Source: Planococcus chinensis (lineage in GTDB: Bacteria > Bacillota > Bacilli > Bacillales_A > Planococcaceae). Taken from it: DNA of 64,000 bases. The notes beneath the pieces were generated by a model. The model saw nothing but the letters and a program-made list of their open reading frames with translations. It made no database searches and was not told the DNA's origin. Positions 24,983-33,306 of this stretch are shown here, piece after piece. Position 1 is the first letter of the stretch; every line of letters starts with the position of its first letter. The position numbers were made by a program, and so were the translations under genes. The stretch spans positions 172,129-236,128 of the forward strand of contig NZ_JABWTK010000007.1 in NCBI RefSeq assembly GCF_020071995.1, read 5' to 3'.

Positions 24983-26287
24983 CTAGACCCCTCCTTTTCT
25001 AAGCAATTCCAGTATTTTCTGTTTGGATGCTTTCTTTTTGCCATCTATTAATAATTCCGCAGGGAAGTACAATTTGTAATCGGTTCTTCGTTTTCCAGAA
25101 ATCGCATCCACGATCTGCGACTGCCGGGACAATTCTTTGATTTCCCCTGAAGGCATCAGCAAATGGATCGGCAAACGTTCTTCTTCCTCGCCGGGGCGAT
25201 AGAAATCGTACGGCAAATCGGACGTCGAGTCGTCAATCAAGTAATATTCCGGATCGATGCCCGCTTCCCGGAACAGCTGGGCAAGCTCCCCAAGTTTCCG
25301 GTAATCTTTGCCGGGATCAAAATCGACGTATTGGAACAGCCGGCGATTGACAAAGCGGTCGCTCAAATCTGACAGAATCGGATCGCGTTCCGTCATCCAC
25401 AGCTGAAAGTATGTCATCAAGACGCCTTCATCGAGCGCCAAATAATCCTTCAATGTAAATGAACGGTCGAAAAACGCCATGAAATGAGTGGGCGGCTGCT
25501 TGAATTTATAGCCGTTTTCACTCAGCTCTTTGGCTCGCTGCAAAATCTTCCGCAAAATCACTTCCGCACTCCGTGCGACCGGGTGGAAATACACTTGCCA
25601 GTACATCTGGTAGCGGCTCATGATGTAATCTTCGACGGCGTGCATGCCGCTGGACTTGATGACCACCTGGTCGTCCACCGGGCGCATGACACGAAGAATC
25701 CGCTCCATATCAAAATGGCCGTACGAAACCCCCGTATAATAAGCATCCCGCTGCAAGTAATCCATGCGGTCTGCATCGATCTGGCTCGATATTAAGGAAA
25801 CAACCTGTTTGTTGGCATAAGTTTTGGCAATGACTTCTGCCACTTTTTCCGGGAAGTCCGCGCCGACTTTCAGCAGGATCCCGTTGACTTCCGTATCCCC
25901 CAGCAAGATCTCCCGGGTAAATTCCTCATGGTCGACATGGAACACTTTTTCGAACGAATGCGAAAAAGGGCCATGGCCCAGATCATGAAGAAGCGCAGCG
26001 CATAACACAACGAGCCGTTCGTCTTCATCCCATTCCGGACGGCCATGAAAGATATCGTCTGAAATTCTTCGGACGATTTCATAAACCCCCAGTGAATGGC
26101 TAAAGCGGCTGTGCTCGGCTCCGTGGAATACCAAATAGGAGGTGCCAAGCTGCTTGATGCGCCGAAGACGCTGGAATTCACGGGAATTTACCAGGTCCCA
26201 AATCACTTGGTCGCGCACGTGTATGTATCGGTGAACCGGATCTTTGAAAACTTTTTCTTCAGCTAATTTTTGTGTTGCATAGCTCAC
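24983..26287 (-). CDS. ywfO: HD-domain phosphohydrolase YwfO (dNTPase-like)
   Basis: A 434-residue HD hydrolase related to bacterial dNTP triphosphohydrolases. Metal ligands are visible in AEHSRFSHSLGVYEI and ALLHDLGHGPFSHSFE, and SSQIDADRMDYLQRDAYYTG carries the final aspartate. The start is GTG with GGAGG 7 bp ahead; LAEEKVFKDPVHRYIHV is the usual N-terminus. It forms an operon with ywgA. Substrate (dGTP or other dNTPs) cannot be fixed from sequence. Confidence 0.88.
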   Translation of the reverse strand: MSYATQKLAEEKVFKDPVHRYIHVRDQVIWDLVNSREFQRLRRIKQLGTSYLVFHGAEHSRFSHSLGVYEIVRRISDDIFHGRPEWDEDERLVVLCAALLHDLGHGPFSHSFEKVFHVDHEEFTREILLGDTEVNGILLKVGADFPEKVAEVIAKTYANKQVVSLISSQIDADRMDYLQRDAYYTGVSYGHFDMERILRVMRPVDDQVVIKSSGMHAVEDYIMSRYQMYWQVYFHPVARSAEVILRKILQRAKELSENGYKFKQPPTHFMAFFDRSFTLKDYLALDEGVLMTYFQLWMTERDPILSDLSDRFVNRRLFQYVDFDPGKDYRKLGELAQLFREAGIDPEYYLIDDSTSDLPYDFYRPGEEEERLPIHLLMPSGEIKELSRQSQIVDAISGKRRTDYKLYFPAELLIDGKKKASKQKILELLRKGGV

Positions 26288-26345
26288 AGGCGCACCTCCA
26301 TTTTTTCTGCGTAACCAGTATTCTACACCTTCCGGAACCTTTCAT

Positions 26346-27164
26346 TCAAGAGGTCCCCGGAAGCATTTTTTGGTTGCGTTCGACGACGCGGTTAAGATAA
26401 AAAGCGTAAAGCTCCGTCTCCTCAGCGGTGAGCGGCTGCGGAATCGGTGCGCCGATCAATTCGTACAAATTCAGCACAACTTCCGGGACCGTGATTTCTT
26501 TGCCGAGCAATTCGCTGAGCGACGCCATCACTTCCGGTTCGATTTCCGGATAGGCGAATTTCGTTTCTTCTCCGCCGATTCCTTTTTCGTAGAAATTGCG
26601 GATCAATTCCGCCCGTTCTGCGCCGGATCCTTCGACGCACAGGTACACCTGAACTGCAATGCCTTTGCGAATGCGGCGCTGAGAAATGCCGGCGAATTTT
26701 TTTCCGCCGATGCTTAAGTCGTAGGAACCCGGGCAATAAGAGCCGACGATTTCATAGGCATCAATCGACGCTTCCGGGAACAGCGCCTGCACCAGTTCCA
26801 GCATCATGTCGTAGCCGGCCGGAATGTCGATGGCGCTTTCTTTTTCTGACACCACCAAGGAAATGTTCAGCACCCCGGCGTCCAGCACGACAGCGAGGCC
26901 GCCGGAATTCCGCACAATCGGGTGGTATCCTTGTGATTGTAAATATTCCATACCCGCTTCGACATGCGGCAAACGGTGGTCCTGGATTCCGAGCACGACC
27001 GTGTCGTCATGGACCCACGTCCGTACCGTCGCCGGGCTTTTGCCGGACCCGACCAGTTCGCACAGCGTGTCATCTGCAGCGAATGATTCCAGTGCGGAAC
27101 GATTTTTTGCGCTCAAGGACTGATCCCAGAAACGCCAAATTGGTTGTTGTGTAAATAAAGTCAT
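26346..27164 (-). CDS. lipL: Octanoyl-[GcvH]:protein N-octanoyltransferase
   Basis: Amidotransferase moving octanoyl from GcvH to E2 subunits in the Bacillus lipoate pathway. The 272-residue protein has the lipoate-ligase fold: [19 protein letters not shown], and [19 protein letters not shown] with the active-site cysteine and conserved lysine. LipL rather than LplJ is indicated by the cysteine in the acyl site. ATG 27164 is preferred because GAGGAG is 8 bp ahead; the alternative TTG is too close. Divergent from hemQ. Confidence 0.86.
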   Translation of the reverse strand: MTLFTQQPIWRFWDQSLSAKNRSALESFAADDTLCELVGSGKSPATVRTWVHDDTVVLGIQDHRLPHVEAGMEYLQSQGYHPIVRNSGGLAVVLDAGVLNISLVVSEKESAIDIPAGYDMMLELVQALFPEASIDAYEIVGSYCPGSYDLSIGGKKFAGISQRRIRKGIAVQVYLCVEGSGAERAELIRNFYEKGIGGEETKFAYPEIEPEVMASLSELLGKEITVPEVVLNLYELIGAPIPQPLTAEETELYAFYLNRVVERNQKMLPGTS

Positions 27165-27337
27165 GTTCAATTCTCCTCACGGGCTTTTTGCATACCTTTA
27201 GTTTACCCGACTCCCGCCCCCCTGAAAAGGCGCGGCAGCGGTGGCAAATTGGTGACAGCCATTTGTTTTACAGGAACTTGCAGGGCCAATGTGATAAACT
27301 GATTCTGTGAGATTCAGATCAAAGGAGTGTTTGAATA

Positions 27338-28087
27338 ATGAATGAAGCTGCAATTACATTAGACGGCTGGTACGTCCTGCATGATTTCCGGTCCATGGAC
27401 TGGGTATCGTGGAAAATGCTGACGGATGAAGAACGCCAATTCGCAATCGACGAATTCCAGGCATTTATGGACCGAGTGAACCAAGCTGATGAAAATAAAA
27501 CAGGTGCACACGCATTGTACTCAATCGTTGGCCAAAAAGCCGACTTGATGCTGATGTTGCTTCGCGAAACGATGGACGAATTGCGCGAGCTTGAAACGGA
27601 ATACAATAAGCTGACATTGATCGCTTATACGGTTCCCACGTATTCGTATGTATCGGTTGTCGAACTTTCCAACTACCTGGCTGGAAAATCAGACGAAGAT
27701 CCATACCAGAACCCGCATGTCCGTGCACGCTTGTACCCTGAACTTCAGCGTTCACAGTACATCTGCTTCTACCCGATGGACAAACGCCGCGAAGGCGATG
27801 ACAACTGGTACATGCTGCCAATGGACACACGCAAAGAATTGATGCTGTCCCACGGCAAAATCGGCCGCAGCTACGCCGGCAAAGTAAAACAGATCATTTC
27901 CGGTTCTGTCGGCTTTGACGACTACGAATGGGGCGTTACTTTGTTCGCAGACGACGTTCTCCAGTTCAAAAAATTGATCTACGAAATGCGCTTTGACGAA
28001 GTCAGCGCACGCTATGCGGAATTCGGTTCTTTCTACGTCGGCACACGCCTGGACGCAGAACGTACAGCTAAATTCCTGGAAGTATAA
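27338..28087 (+). CDS. hemQ: Coproheme decarboxylase
   Basis: Decarboxylates coproheme III to heme b in the coproporphyrin-dependent pathway of Gram-positive bacteria. The 249 residues match the HemQ/ChdC length. The chlorite-dismutase-like fold is shown by [18 protein letters not shown] (with the catalytic tyrosine just before) and [19 protein letters not shown] with the proximal histidine, then [19 protein letters not shown] is 10 bp before the ATG. It ends in its own terminator. It should not be called chlorite dismutase. Confidence 0.95.
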   Translation: MNEAAITLDGWYVLHDFRSMDWVSWKMLTDEERQFAIDEFQAFMDRVNQADENKTGAHALYSIVGQKADLMLMLLRETMDELRELETEYNKLTLIAYTVPTYSYVSVVELSNYLAGKSDEDPYQNPHVRARLYPELQRSQYICFYPMDKRREGDDNWYMLPMDTRKELMLSHGKIGRSYAGKVKQIISGSVGFDDYEWGVTLFADDVLQFKKLIYEMRFDEVSARYAEFGSFYVGTRLDAERTAKFLEV

Positions 28088-28090
28088 GAT

Positions 28091-28118
28091 GCAAAAACCG
28101 CCCTCGGGCGGTTTTTTT
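28091..28118 (+). terminator. hemQ terminator
   Basis: Arms AAAAACCGCCC and GGGCGGTTTTTTT with a 2-nt loop, directly after the hemQ stop. Confidence 0.9.
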
Positions 28119-28134
28119 CATTTATAGGCGGGTT

Positions 28135-28205
28135 TATTTTCTGGAGCGGCAGATTTACTGTCCGCTTGAGGGTAAATACTGTCCCTGTTCCCGATTTACT
28201 GTCCA
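28135..28205 (+). repeat. 21-bp periodic array 4, word TACTGTCC
   Basis: Units begin at 28135 (degenerate TATTTTCT), 28156, 28177 and 28197, spacings 21, 21, 20. The bases ahead of the word alternate between GATT and TAAA. It lies between hemQ and the next plus-strand gene. Confidence 0.65.
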
Positions 28206-28340
28206 GGACGAAAATTCCGGCCACTTGCTGGCTTTTGGATTGGTGTACCTCTTACCTTATAGTTTTCAGAATTCTGACATAATTATCCTTCACCCCTCCT
28301 CCTTCTAAACGGTATACTAAAAGAAAAACGGGGTGTTTGT

Positions 28341-29381
28341 ATGTTCGTAATGCGCCAGACAAACTTTGCTAAATGGGCCCTTGCCCTGCTCCTGCTCGTA
28401 TTGACCAGCAATTTCCTGTTGTACCGTTCGCCGCTTTCCGCATTCGTGATTCCGGAAGACACTTTCTGGGTGGTTGCCGGTTCGCTTGTTGATTTCGCTT
28501 TTGTCGCGCCGCTTTTAATGCTCGCCGCTTTCCGCTTATCAATCAAACACTTTCTCGCATTCGTTGCCGGAGGATTTGTGCTCGCCCGCTTCGTCATCCC
28601 CTCCCTTTATTTTGAACCGTTCACCACCTTGTTCTACATAGGCATTGGACTGGAAGCCTTGGTTTTATTGGCCGAGATCGCGTTCCTTGTTCTGCTCCTT
28701 TATCATGCACCGGCCATTGTCCGCACAATTAGAAGCCAGCCGGAAAGCCCGCTGTTTGCTTTGTTGCCGACCGCTTATGCGCGAATGAAACCAAATCCGC
28801 TTATTACGGTCATCTTATCCGAATCGCTCATCTTCTATTACGCGTTCTGTTCCTGGAAAAAGAAGCCGGCAGAAGGGACGAATCTGATTTCGCTCCATAA
28901 AAATTCGAGCGCCATCGCATTTTACATTATGCTGATTCATGCAATTGTCATCGAAACCATCGGCATCCACTGGTGGCTGCATGACAAATCGCCCATGCTC
29001 TCGATTGTGCTGCTGATCCTGAACGTCTATTCTGTCGTCTACTTCCTCGGTGAAATTCAGGCGATGCGATTGAACCCGCTGAAAGTAAGCGATGGCAAAA
29101 TGTATCTTTCGTTAGGCTTAAGCAAACGGATGGAAGTTCCTCTCGATGCGATTGAAGCCATTCATTGGGGTGGAAAAGCGAATAAAGAAACACTTGCCTT
29201 TATCGCCCAGGACTTCGTCGAACCCGAACCGCAAGTCATTCTGGAATTCAAGGAGCCGCAGAAAGCGGTCCTCTTCTTCGGACGCACGAAGCACGTATCC
29301 AGCATCGCCCTCACTGTGGATGAACCAGCTAAATTGAAAGAGCTGCTCCAACAGCCTAGCTTGCTATTTCCCGGGAAATAA
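28341..29381 (+). CDS. Uncharacterised membrane protein with C-terminal PH-like segment
   Basis: A 346-residue protein with seven or so membrane helices in residues 10-240, starting MFVMRQTNFAKWALALLLLV. The C-terminal about 100 residues are soluble and beta-rich (KVSDGKMYLSLGLSKRMEVP, VILEFKEPQKAVLFFGRT), resembling a bacterial PH domain. I recall relatives being labelled beta-carotene monooxygenase, a label without support here: no histidine-ligated iron motif is seen. GGGGTG precedes the ATG; a second ATG three codons on is also possible. Function unknown. Confidence 0.75.
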   Translation: MFVMRQTNFAKWALALLLLVLTSNFLLYRSPLSAFVIPEDTFWVVAGSLVDFAFVAPLLMLAAFRLSIKHFLAFVAGGFVLARFVIPSLYFEPFTTLFYIGIGLEALVLLAEIAFLVLLLYHAPAIVRTIRSQPESPLFALLPTAYARMKPNPLITVILSESLIFYYAFCSWKKKPAEGTNLISLHKNSSAIAFYIMLIHAIVIETIGIHWWLHDKSPMLSIVLLILNVYSVVYFLGEIQAMRLNPLKVSDGKMYLSLGLSKRMEVPLDAIEAIHWGGKANKETLAFIAQDFVEPEPQVILEFKEPQKAVLFFGRTKHVSSIALTVDEPAKLKELLQQPSLLFPGK

Positions 29382-29382
29382 A

Positions 29383-29410
29383 AAAGGCCTTCGCCGAAGC
29401 GAAGGCCTTT
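29383..29410. terminator. Convergent terminator
   Basis: Arms AAAGGCCTTCGC and GCGAAGGCCTTT around CGAA, between the plus-strand membrane gene and minus-strand ywdK. Confidence 0.85.
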
Positions 29411-29416
29411 CATATT

Positions 29417-29794
29417 TTATAAAGCTTTTGAAGCTGCGACGATCAACATGATCCAGCCTACGATAAAAGCCACTCCGCCGATTGGCGTAATAGCACCTAA
29501 AATTGAGATGCCTGTCAAACTTAATACATACAGGCTGCCTGAGAAAATAATGATTCCGGCAAGCATTAAATAGCCTGCCCATGACAAGGAACTAAGTGTA
29601 CCGATCAACGAAGAACTCATTAGAATGCCCACAACCATCAATCCGACTGCGTGGAACATTTGATACTGTACAGCTGTTTGCCATGTGTCCAAATATTTAT
29701 CTGCGACGCGCCCTTCAAGCAAATGCGCGCCAAAAGCGCCGAAAGCTACGGATAGCAGCGCATTAATCGCTCCGGCTATCAAGAAAAACTTCAT
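29417..29794 (-). CDS. ywdK: Small membrane protein YwdK (DUF423)
   Basis: A 125-residue DUF423 protein with four membrane helices: MKFFLIAGAINALLSVAFGA, FGAHLLEGR, VQYQMFHAVGLMVVGI and GSLYVLSLTGISILGAITPI GG. The glycine-rich FGAFGAHLL and YQMFHA motifs are family hallmarks. AGAGGA precedes the ATG. It lies 18 bp after ywdI and 3' of ung as in B. subtilis. Function unknown. Confidence 0.88.
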   Translation of the reverse strand: MKFFLIAGAINALLSVAFGAFGAHLLEGRVADKYLDTWQTAVQYQMFHAVGLMVVGILMSSSLIGTLSSLSWAGYLMLAGIIIFSGSLYVLSLTGISILGAITPIGGVAFIVGWIMLIVAASKAL

Positions 29795-29812
29795 TTGTAT
29801 TCCTCTTTCCGA

Positions 29813-30073
29813 TTAAAATTCAAACAGTGAATCACCGTTTGCGCCGTCTTCTTCCTGCAGTTTGCTGGCAGAAGAAACGGGCTGTACCTGTGGGGAGGCG
29901 AGCGGAATGGCACGCGGTTTAGTATCCATCGGCGATTGGTCATCTTCCAATAAAAGATCACACAATGCCCGGACCGCTGCAATCGACTCGCGTACTTTCG
30001 CCGGATCGCCTTTACGCGCCTGTGCGGTATGCTTTTCGATTTCACGCAAAATGCGCTGTGCATCGATTGCCAT
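29813..30073 (-). CDS. ywdI: YwdI family protein (DUF5327)
   Basis: An 86-residue soluble protein starting MAIDAQRILREIEKHTAQAR, helical in the first 45 residues and disordered, acidic and proline-rich after that, ending DSLFEF. This matches the YwdI family in length and in position between ung and ywdK. GGAAAGGGGG precedes the ATG. No function is known to me. Confidence 0.75.
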   Translation of the reverse strand: MAIDAQRILREIEKHTAQARKGDPAKVRESIAAVRALCDLLLEDDQSPMDTKPRAIPLASPQVQPVSSASKLQEEDGANGDSLFEF

Positions 30074-30131
30074 GAAAAATCCCCCTTTCCGTTTACATTC
30101 TTCCCTATTTTAGCACGCTTGGAGCCGAGCG

Positions 30132-30806
30132 TCAGTCCAAACAGAAATCTATCGGCTCCCCGCCGCGTGCTTGTAACAGTTCGTTCACTTTTGAATACGG
30201 CTTGCTCCCGAAAAAGCCGCGGCTCGCGCTCAGTGGACTCGGATGAGCAGCTTCTATGATCGAATGGCGCTCTAAATCAATCAGTGGCTTTTTCTTTTGC
30301 GCCGGTCGGCCCCATAACACAAAAATAACCGGCTCTTCACGTTCCGACAGCTTGCGGATGACTTCATCGGTGAATGTTTCCCAGCCTTGATTGCGGTGGG
30401 AATTGGCTTCGCCTGCTCTAACGGTCAAAACAGTGTTGAGCATCAGCACGCCTTGGTCCGCCCATTTCGTCAAAGTTCCGTCTTTCGGTTTTTCACAGCC
30501 AATATCTTCTTTCAATTCCTTGAACATATTGCGCAGGCTCGGCGGATGCATGACACCGGGCTGAACGGAAAAGCTGAGTCCGTGTGCCTGCCCGGGTCCG
30601 TGATAAGGATCCTGGCCTAAAATGACAACTTTCACTTCGCTGTAAGGGGTGTGCTTGAATGCATTCCAGATATTTTCCTTTGCCGGATACACCGTTTCAT
30701 TGGCATATTGCTTTTTTAAAAACTCGCGCAGTTTCAAATAGTAGGGTTTGCTGAATTCTTCCCCGATGACTTCCTGCCAGTCGTTCTGAAAAATTTCCTT
30801 TGTCAT
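30132..30806 (-). CDS. ung: Uracil-DNA glycosylase
   Basis: Excises uracil from DNA. The 224-residue family I enzyme has [20 protein letters not shown] with the catalytic aspartate, [12 protein letters not shown], and [15 protein letters not shown] with the histidine and the minor-groove loop. AAGGAG is 8 bp before ATG 30806; the in-frame GTG nine bases upstream is too near the ribosome site. Followed by ywdI and ywdK on the same strand. Confidence 0.96.
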   Translation of the reverse strand: MTKEIFQNDWQEVIGEEFSKPYYLKLREFLKKQYANETVYPAKENIWNAFKHTPYSEVKVVILGQDPYHGPGQAHGLSFSVQPGVMHPPSLRNMFKELKEDIGCEKPKDGTLTKWADQGVLMLNTVLTVRAGEANSHRNQGWETFTDEVIRKLSEREEPVIFVLWGRPAQKKKPLIDLERHSIIEAAHPSPLSASRGFFGSKPYSKVNELLQARGGEPIDFCLD

Positions 30807-30818
30807 GCACACCACTCC

Positions 30819-31538
30819 TTATTCTTTGAATTCGACTTTTACGTCATAATCTACGAGGTTAAACATTTGCTGTACAGAGCTGGCGGCGTTTTCTTCAGCT
30901 AATTCCAACACGCCCTGCCCTTTTGTTTCTTCAAGCATCAGTTTCTGCGCTTCTTCTGCCAGCTCATACGCTTCTGAAATATCGGCGCCGCCTCTGAACA
31001 ATCCTTCATACGAATACACTTCCACCTGGTCCATGAACAATTCGGGACCGCCTAAAAAGTCGGCTTTTGGCAGCGTCAGCGTGGCGGTTTTCGCACTTTC
31101 GTCCAATTCGATATCATCTTCTGTCACACTAGAAAAATCAATTCCCGCTTTGACCGACCCCGGTATTACCACCAACAGCTGGCGTTTGGTTCCCGGCAGG
31201 TCGAGCCCGATTTCCTGGCCGAATACCGCATTGTCCTGGCGTTCAATAATCACTTTGGAGAACGCCTCCGCAGTAGCCAGTTCATTGAGATCCTGAATCT
31301 GCTCCAGAAAAGCGCCTTTGTCTTCCTGGAACGTGCTGCCTTTGATCATCCAAAATGTCCCTAGCGGCAGCGCCACGAGCAGCAATAACAACACCACAAG
31401 CAGCACCAAAAAAGAATTGCGGAAAACACCCATCATCAATTTCAAGGTCTTCCAAAAGCCGGATTCTTTTGTATCTTCTTTCCCTTTCACTTCATTTAAT
31501 AAGCGTTCAATTTCTGTCAACTTCGGATCTTTTGCCAC
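30819..31538 (-). CDS. DUF4230 family membrane-anchored protein
   Basis: A 239-residue protein with a cytoplasmic N-terminus, one membrane helix at about 39-62 (NSFLVLLVVLLLLLVALPLG) and an outside domain of beta strands with a C-terminal helix, as in DUF4230. It has LATAEAFSKVIIERQDN and LLVVIPGSVKAGIDFSSV, typical of that family. Start is GTG (31538) with GAGGG ahead. It lies 12 bp upstream of ung and diverges from the small membrane protein at 31609. Function unknown. Confidence 0.78.
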   Translation of the reverse strand: MAKDPKLTEIERLLNEVKGKEDTKESGFWKTLKLMMGVFRNSFLVLLVVLLLLLVALPLGTFWMIKGSTFQEDKGAFLEQIQDLNELATAEAFSKVIIERQDNAVFGQEIGLDLPGTKRQLLVVIPGSVKAGIDFSSVTEDDIELDESAKTATLTLPKADFLGGPELFMDQVEVYSYEGLFRGGADISEAYELAEEAQKLMLEETKGQGVLELAEENAASSVQQMFNLVDYDVKVEFKE

Positions 31539-31608
31539 AGATAAACCCTCTTTCTACTATTCATTTCAACATGGCCCCGTGATAGGATGGAACAAGGGGG
31601 CGATGCTG

Positions 31609-31863
31609 ATGGCAGACTTTCGCGAAAAAATAAAAACCATATCTTCTACCAAAGGTTCCACAGCACCGGAACCTGCCAAGCGGCTTGGCATGGGTTGTTT
31701 ATTGATTGCGGTGCTGGCTGTTTCCATATTAACATTTTTCCTGGCCATCGGTCTTTTCCTAAACGGCAATTGGATCATGGGAATAGTTCTTTCTGTTTTC
31801 TTTTTAATGAGTGCGATGATTGCACTTGTACTCTTGTTTCCACATAAGTCTGATTCATTGTAA
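31609..31863 (+). CDS. Small two-helix membrane protein
   Basis: An 84-residue protein starting MADFREKIKTISSTKG with two adjacent hydrophobic segments, LGMGCLLIAVLAVSILTFFL and WIMGIVLSVFFLMSAMIALV. AAGGGGG lies 8 bp before ATG 31609; a nearer ATG at 31603 has only 2 bp spacing, and the longer frame upstream overlaps the divergent gene. It precedes pdxK by 60 bp. I do not recognise a family; it is real by ribosome site and clean hydrophobicity. Confidence 0.65.
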   Translation: MADFREKIKTISSTKGSTAPEPAKRLGMGCLLIAVLAVSILTFFLAIGLFLNGNWIMGIVLSVFFLMSAMIALVLLFPHKSDSL

Positions 31864-31923
31864 ATGTTCCGATTTTTGTTAAAATAAAGTGATGAAACCA
31901 ATCTATTTAAAGGAGTTTTAGCG

Positions 31924-32757
31924 ATGACATTGAAAAAAACCTTAACGATCGCCGGGTCAGATACATCCGGCGGTGCTGGCATACAAGCAGATTTAAAAAC
32001 GTTCCAGGAACACGGCACATATGGCATGAATGCTTTAACTGTCATCGTCACAATGGATCCTGAAAATGGCTGGAGCCATGGCATCCACCCGATTCCGGTC
32101 GAAACGCTTCACGCCCAGCTGCAGACTGCTTTTTCAACAGGAGTAGACGCATTGAAAACGGGCATGCTGCCAACTGTCGATATTATTGAAATGGCGGGCA
32201 AAGCCATTCAAAAATCCGGTTTGGAAGATGTCGTCATTGACCCGGTTATGGCATGCAAAGGCGAAGATGAAGTTCTATTCCCTGAAAACGTCGATGCCAT
32301 GATCAAGCATTTGCTTCCGGTCGCTAAAGTGGTAACACCAAACCTTGTGGAAGCAGGCCAGCTTTCGGGCCTTGGCACGCTTCGCACAGTTGATGATTTA
32401 AAAGCGGCTGCCGAAAGAATCCACGCTCACGGTGCAAAATATGTTGTCATCAAAGGCGGCAAACAATTGCAGCATGAAAAAGCGGCAGATCTTTTGTTCG
32501 ACGGCAAAACGCATTACCTGCTGACTGCTGAAAAAACCGATACAACTTACAACCATGGTGCCGGCTGTACATTTGCTGCAGCCATTACAGCCAACTTGGC
32601 AAACGGCCAATCGGTGAGTGATGCAGTGCTGAATGCCAAAACTTTCGTTTCCGCTGCCATCCAGCACGGCTGGAAACTGAACGAATATGTTGGCCCGGTC
32701 ATGCACGGAGCTGCGAATCAATTCGACAAACCTGAAGTGCAAGTCACTGAAGTTTAA
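31924..32757 (+). CDS. pdxK: Pyridoxal/pyridoxine kinase of the ThiD type
   Basis: Ribokinase-family enzyme of 277 residues like YwdB/PdxK, phosphorylating B6 vitamers and possibly hydroxymethylpyrimidine. It has TIAGSDTSGGAGIQADLKTF at the N-terminus, DALKTGMLPT, DVVIDPVMACKGEDEVL, and NHGAGCTFAAAITANLANG where the anion hole carries GAGCT with cysteine, the feature of the dual ThiD/PdxK group. GGAG precedes the ATG. B. subtilis context (near ung) supports pdxK over thiD. Confidence 0.85.
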   Translation: MTLKKTLTIAGSDTSGGAGIQADLKTFQEHGTYGMNALTVIVTMDPENGWSHGIHPIPVETLHAQLQTAFSTGVDALKTGMLPTVDIIEMAGKAIQKSGLEDVVIDPVMACKGEDEVLFPENVDAMIKHLLPVAKVVTPNLVEAGQLSGLGTLRTVDDLKAAAERIHAHGAKYVVIKGGKQLQHEKAADLLFDGKTHYLLTAEKTDTTYNHGAGCTFAAAITANLANGQSVSDAVLNAKTFVSAAIQHGWKLNEYVGPVMHGAANQFDKPEVQVTEV

Positions 32758-32763
32758 ATAAGC

Positions 32764-32796
32764 AAAGAGGCCGCTGCTGCGGCCTCTGGTCTTTTA
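32764..32796 (+). terminator. pdxK terminator
   Basis: Perfect stem AGAGGCCGC with GCGGCCTCT at 32766-32787, followed by GGTCTTTT. The same 22 bp recur at 33277-33298. Confidence 0.8.
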
Positions 32797-32846
32797 TACA
32801 AAGAAATTTACTTGAAATGTGAATGAACAGTCAACCGAAAATGCCG

Positions 32847-33017
32847 GATCCTCCGTTTCAGCCGGACGCGTTCCGCGGGCTCGCGCCGAAGCTTGCGAGG
32901 GCAAGCCTTTGCGACGAAGCTAGCGCAGCGATGCAACGCTCTTTCATGTTTCGAAGCTAGCGAAGCGATGCAGAAACAGGAGCAGGGGTTTTTCGCCGGC
33001 TTCCACTCTGGATCCTG
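32847..33017 (-). repeat. Composite repeat: partial family A with family C inside
   Basis: The left part has the family A end GGACGCGTTCCGCGGGCTCG; the middle (32914-32979) is the family C segment shared with 4144-4207. Outer segments CGGATCC and GGATCCTG pair loosely. No gene. Confidence 0.6.
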
Positions 33018-33113
33018 AATCTGAAGGCTATCCAGAGGTGTCGCTTTTCCTCTTAGGAATATCTGTTTAAGCTCCAATCGGAATAACATTCACGATCGCT
33101 TCAAAGAGAGACG

Positions 33114-33236
33114 CCCCAACCGGTTCGGCCACGGAGACTCCTGTGGGACAGCGAAAGCTGAAGACCCCGCAGTTGCGAAGCGGCGAGGAGGCTGAAGCTG
33201 AGCCCACGGAAAGCGCAGTGGCCGGTCCGGTTGGGG
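33114..33236 (+). repeat. Family A repeat, copy A4
   Basis: A 123-bp element bounded by CCCCAACCGGTTCGGCCAC and GTGGCCGGTCCGGTTGGGG, which pair almost perfectly. The core begins GGAGACTCCTGTGGGACAGCG and ends GAGCCCACGGAAAGCG, as in copies A1 and A2. Confidence 0.8.
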
Positions 33237-33276
33237 TTTATGCATGTCTATTAATTTAAGCTTTATCTACAGTCTG

Positions 33277-33306
33277 AGAGGCCGCTGCTGCGGCCTCTTT
33301 TTTTAT
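33277..33306. terminator. Terminator repeating the pdxK hairpin
   Basis: The 22 bases 33277-33298 are identical to 32766-32787 and are followed by a T-run. It lies at the 3' end of the minus-strand GNAT gene and after the repeats downstream of pdxK. Confidence 0.8.

Noticed and set aside
27338..28087. Calling the 249-residue protein chlorite dismutase
   Set aside because: Length, motifs and lineage fit coproheme decarboxylase HemQ; chlorite-reducing residues are not indicated.
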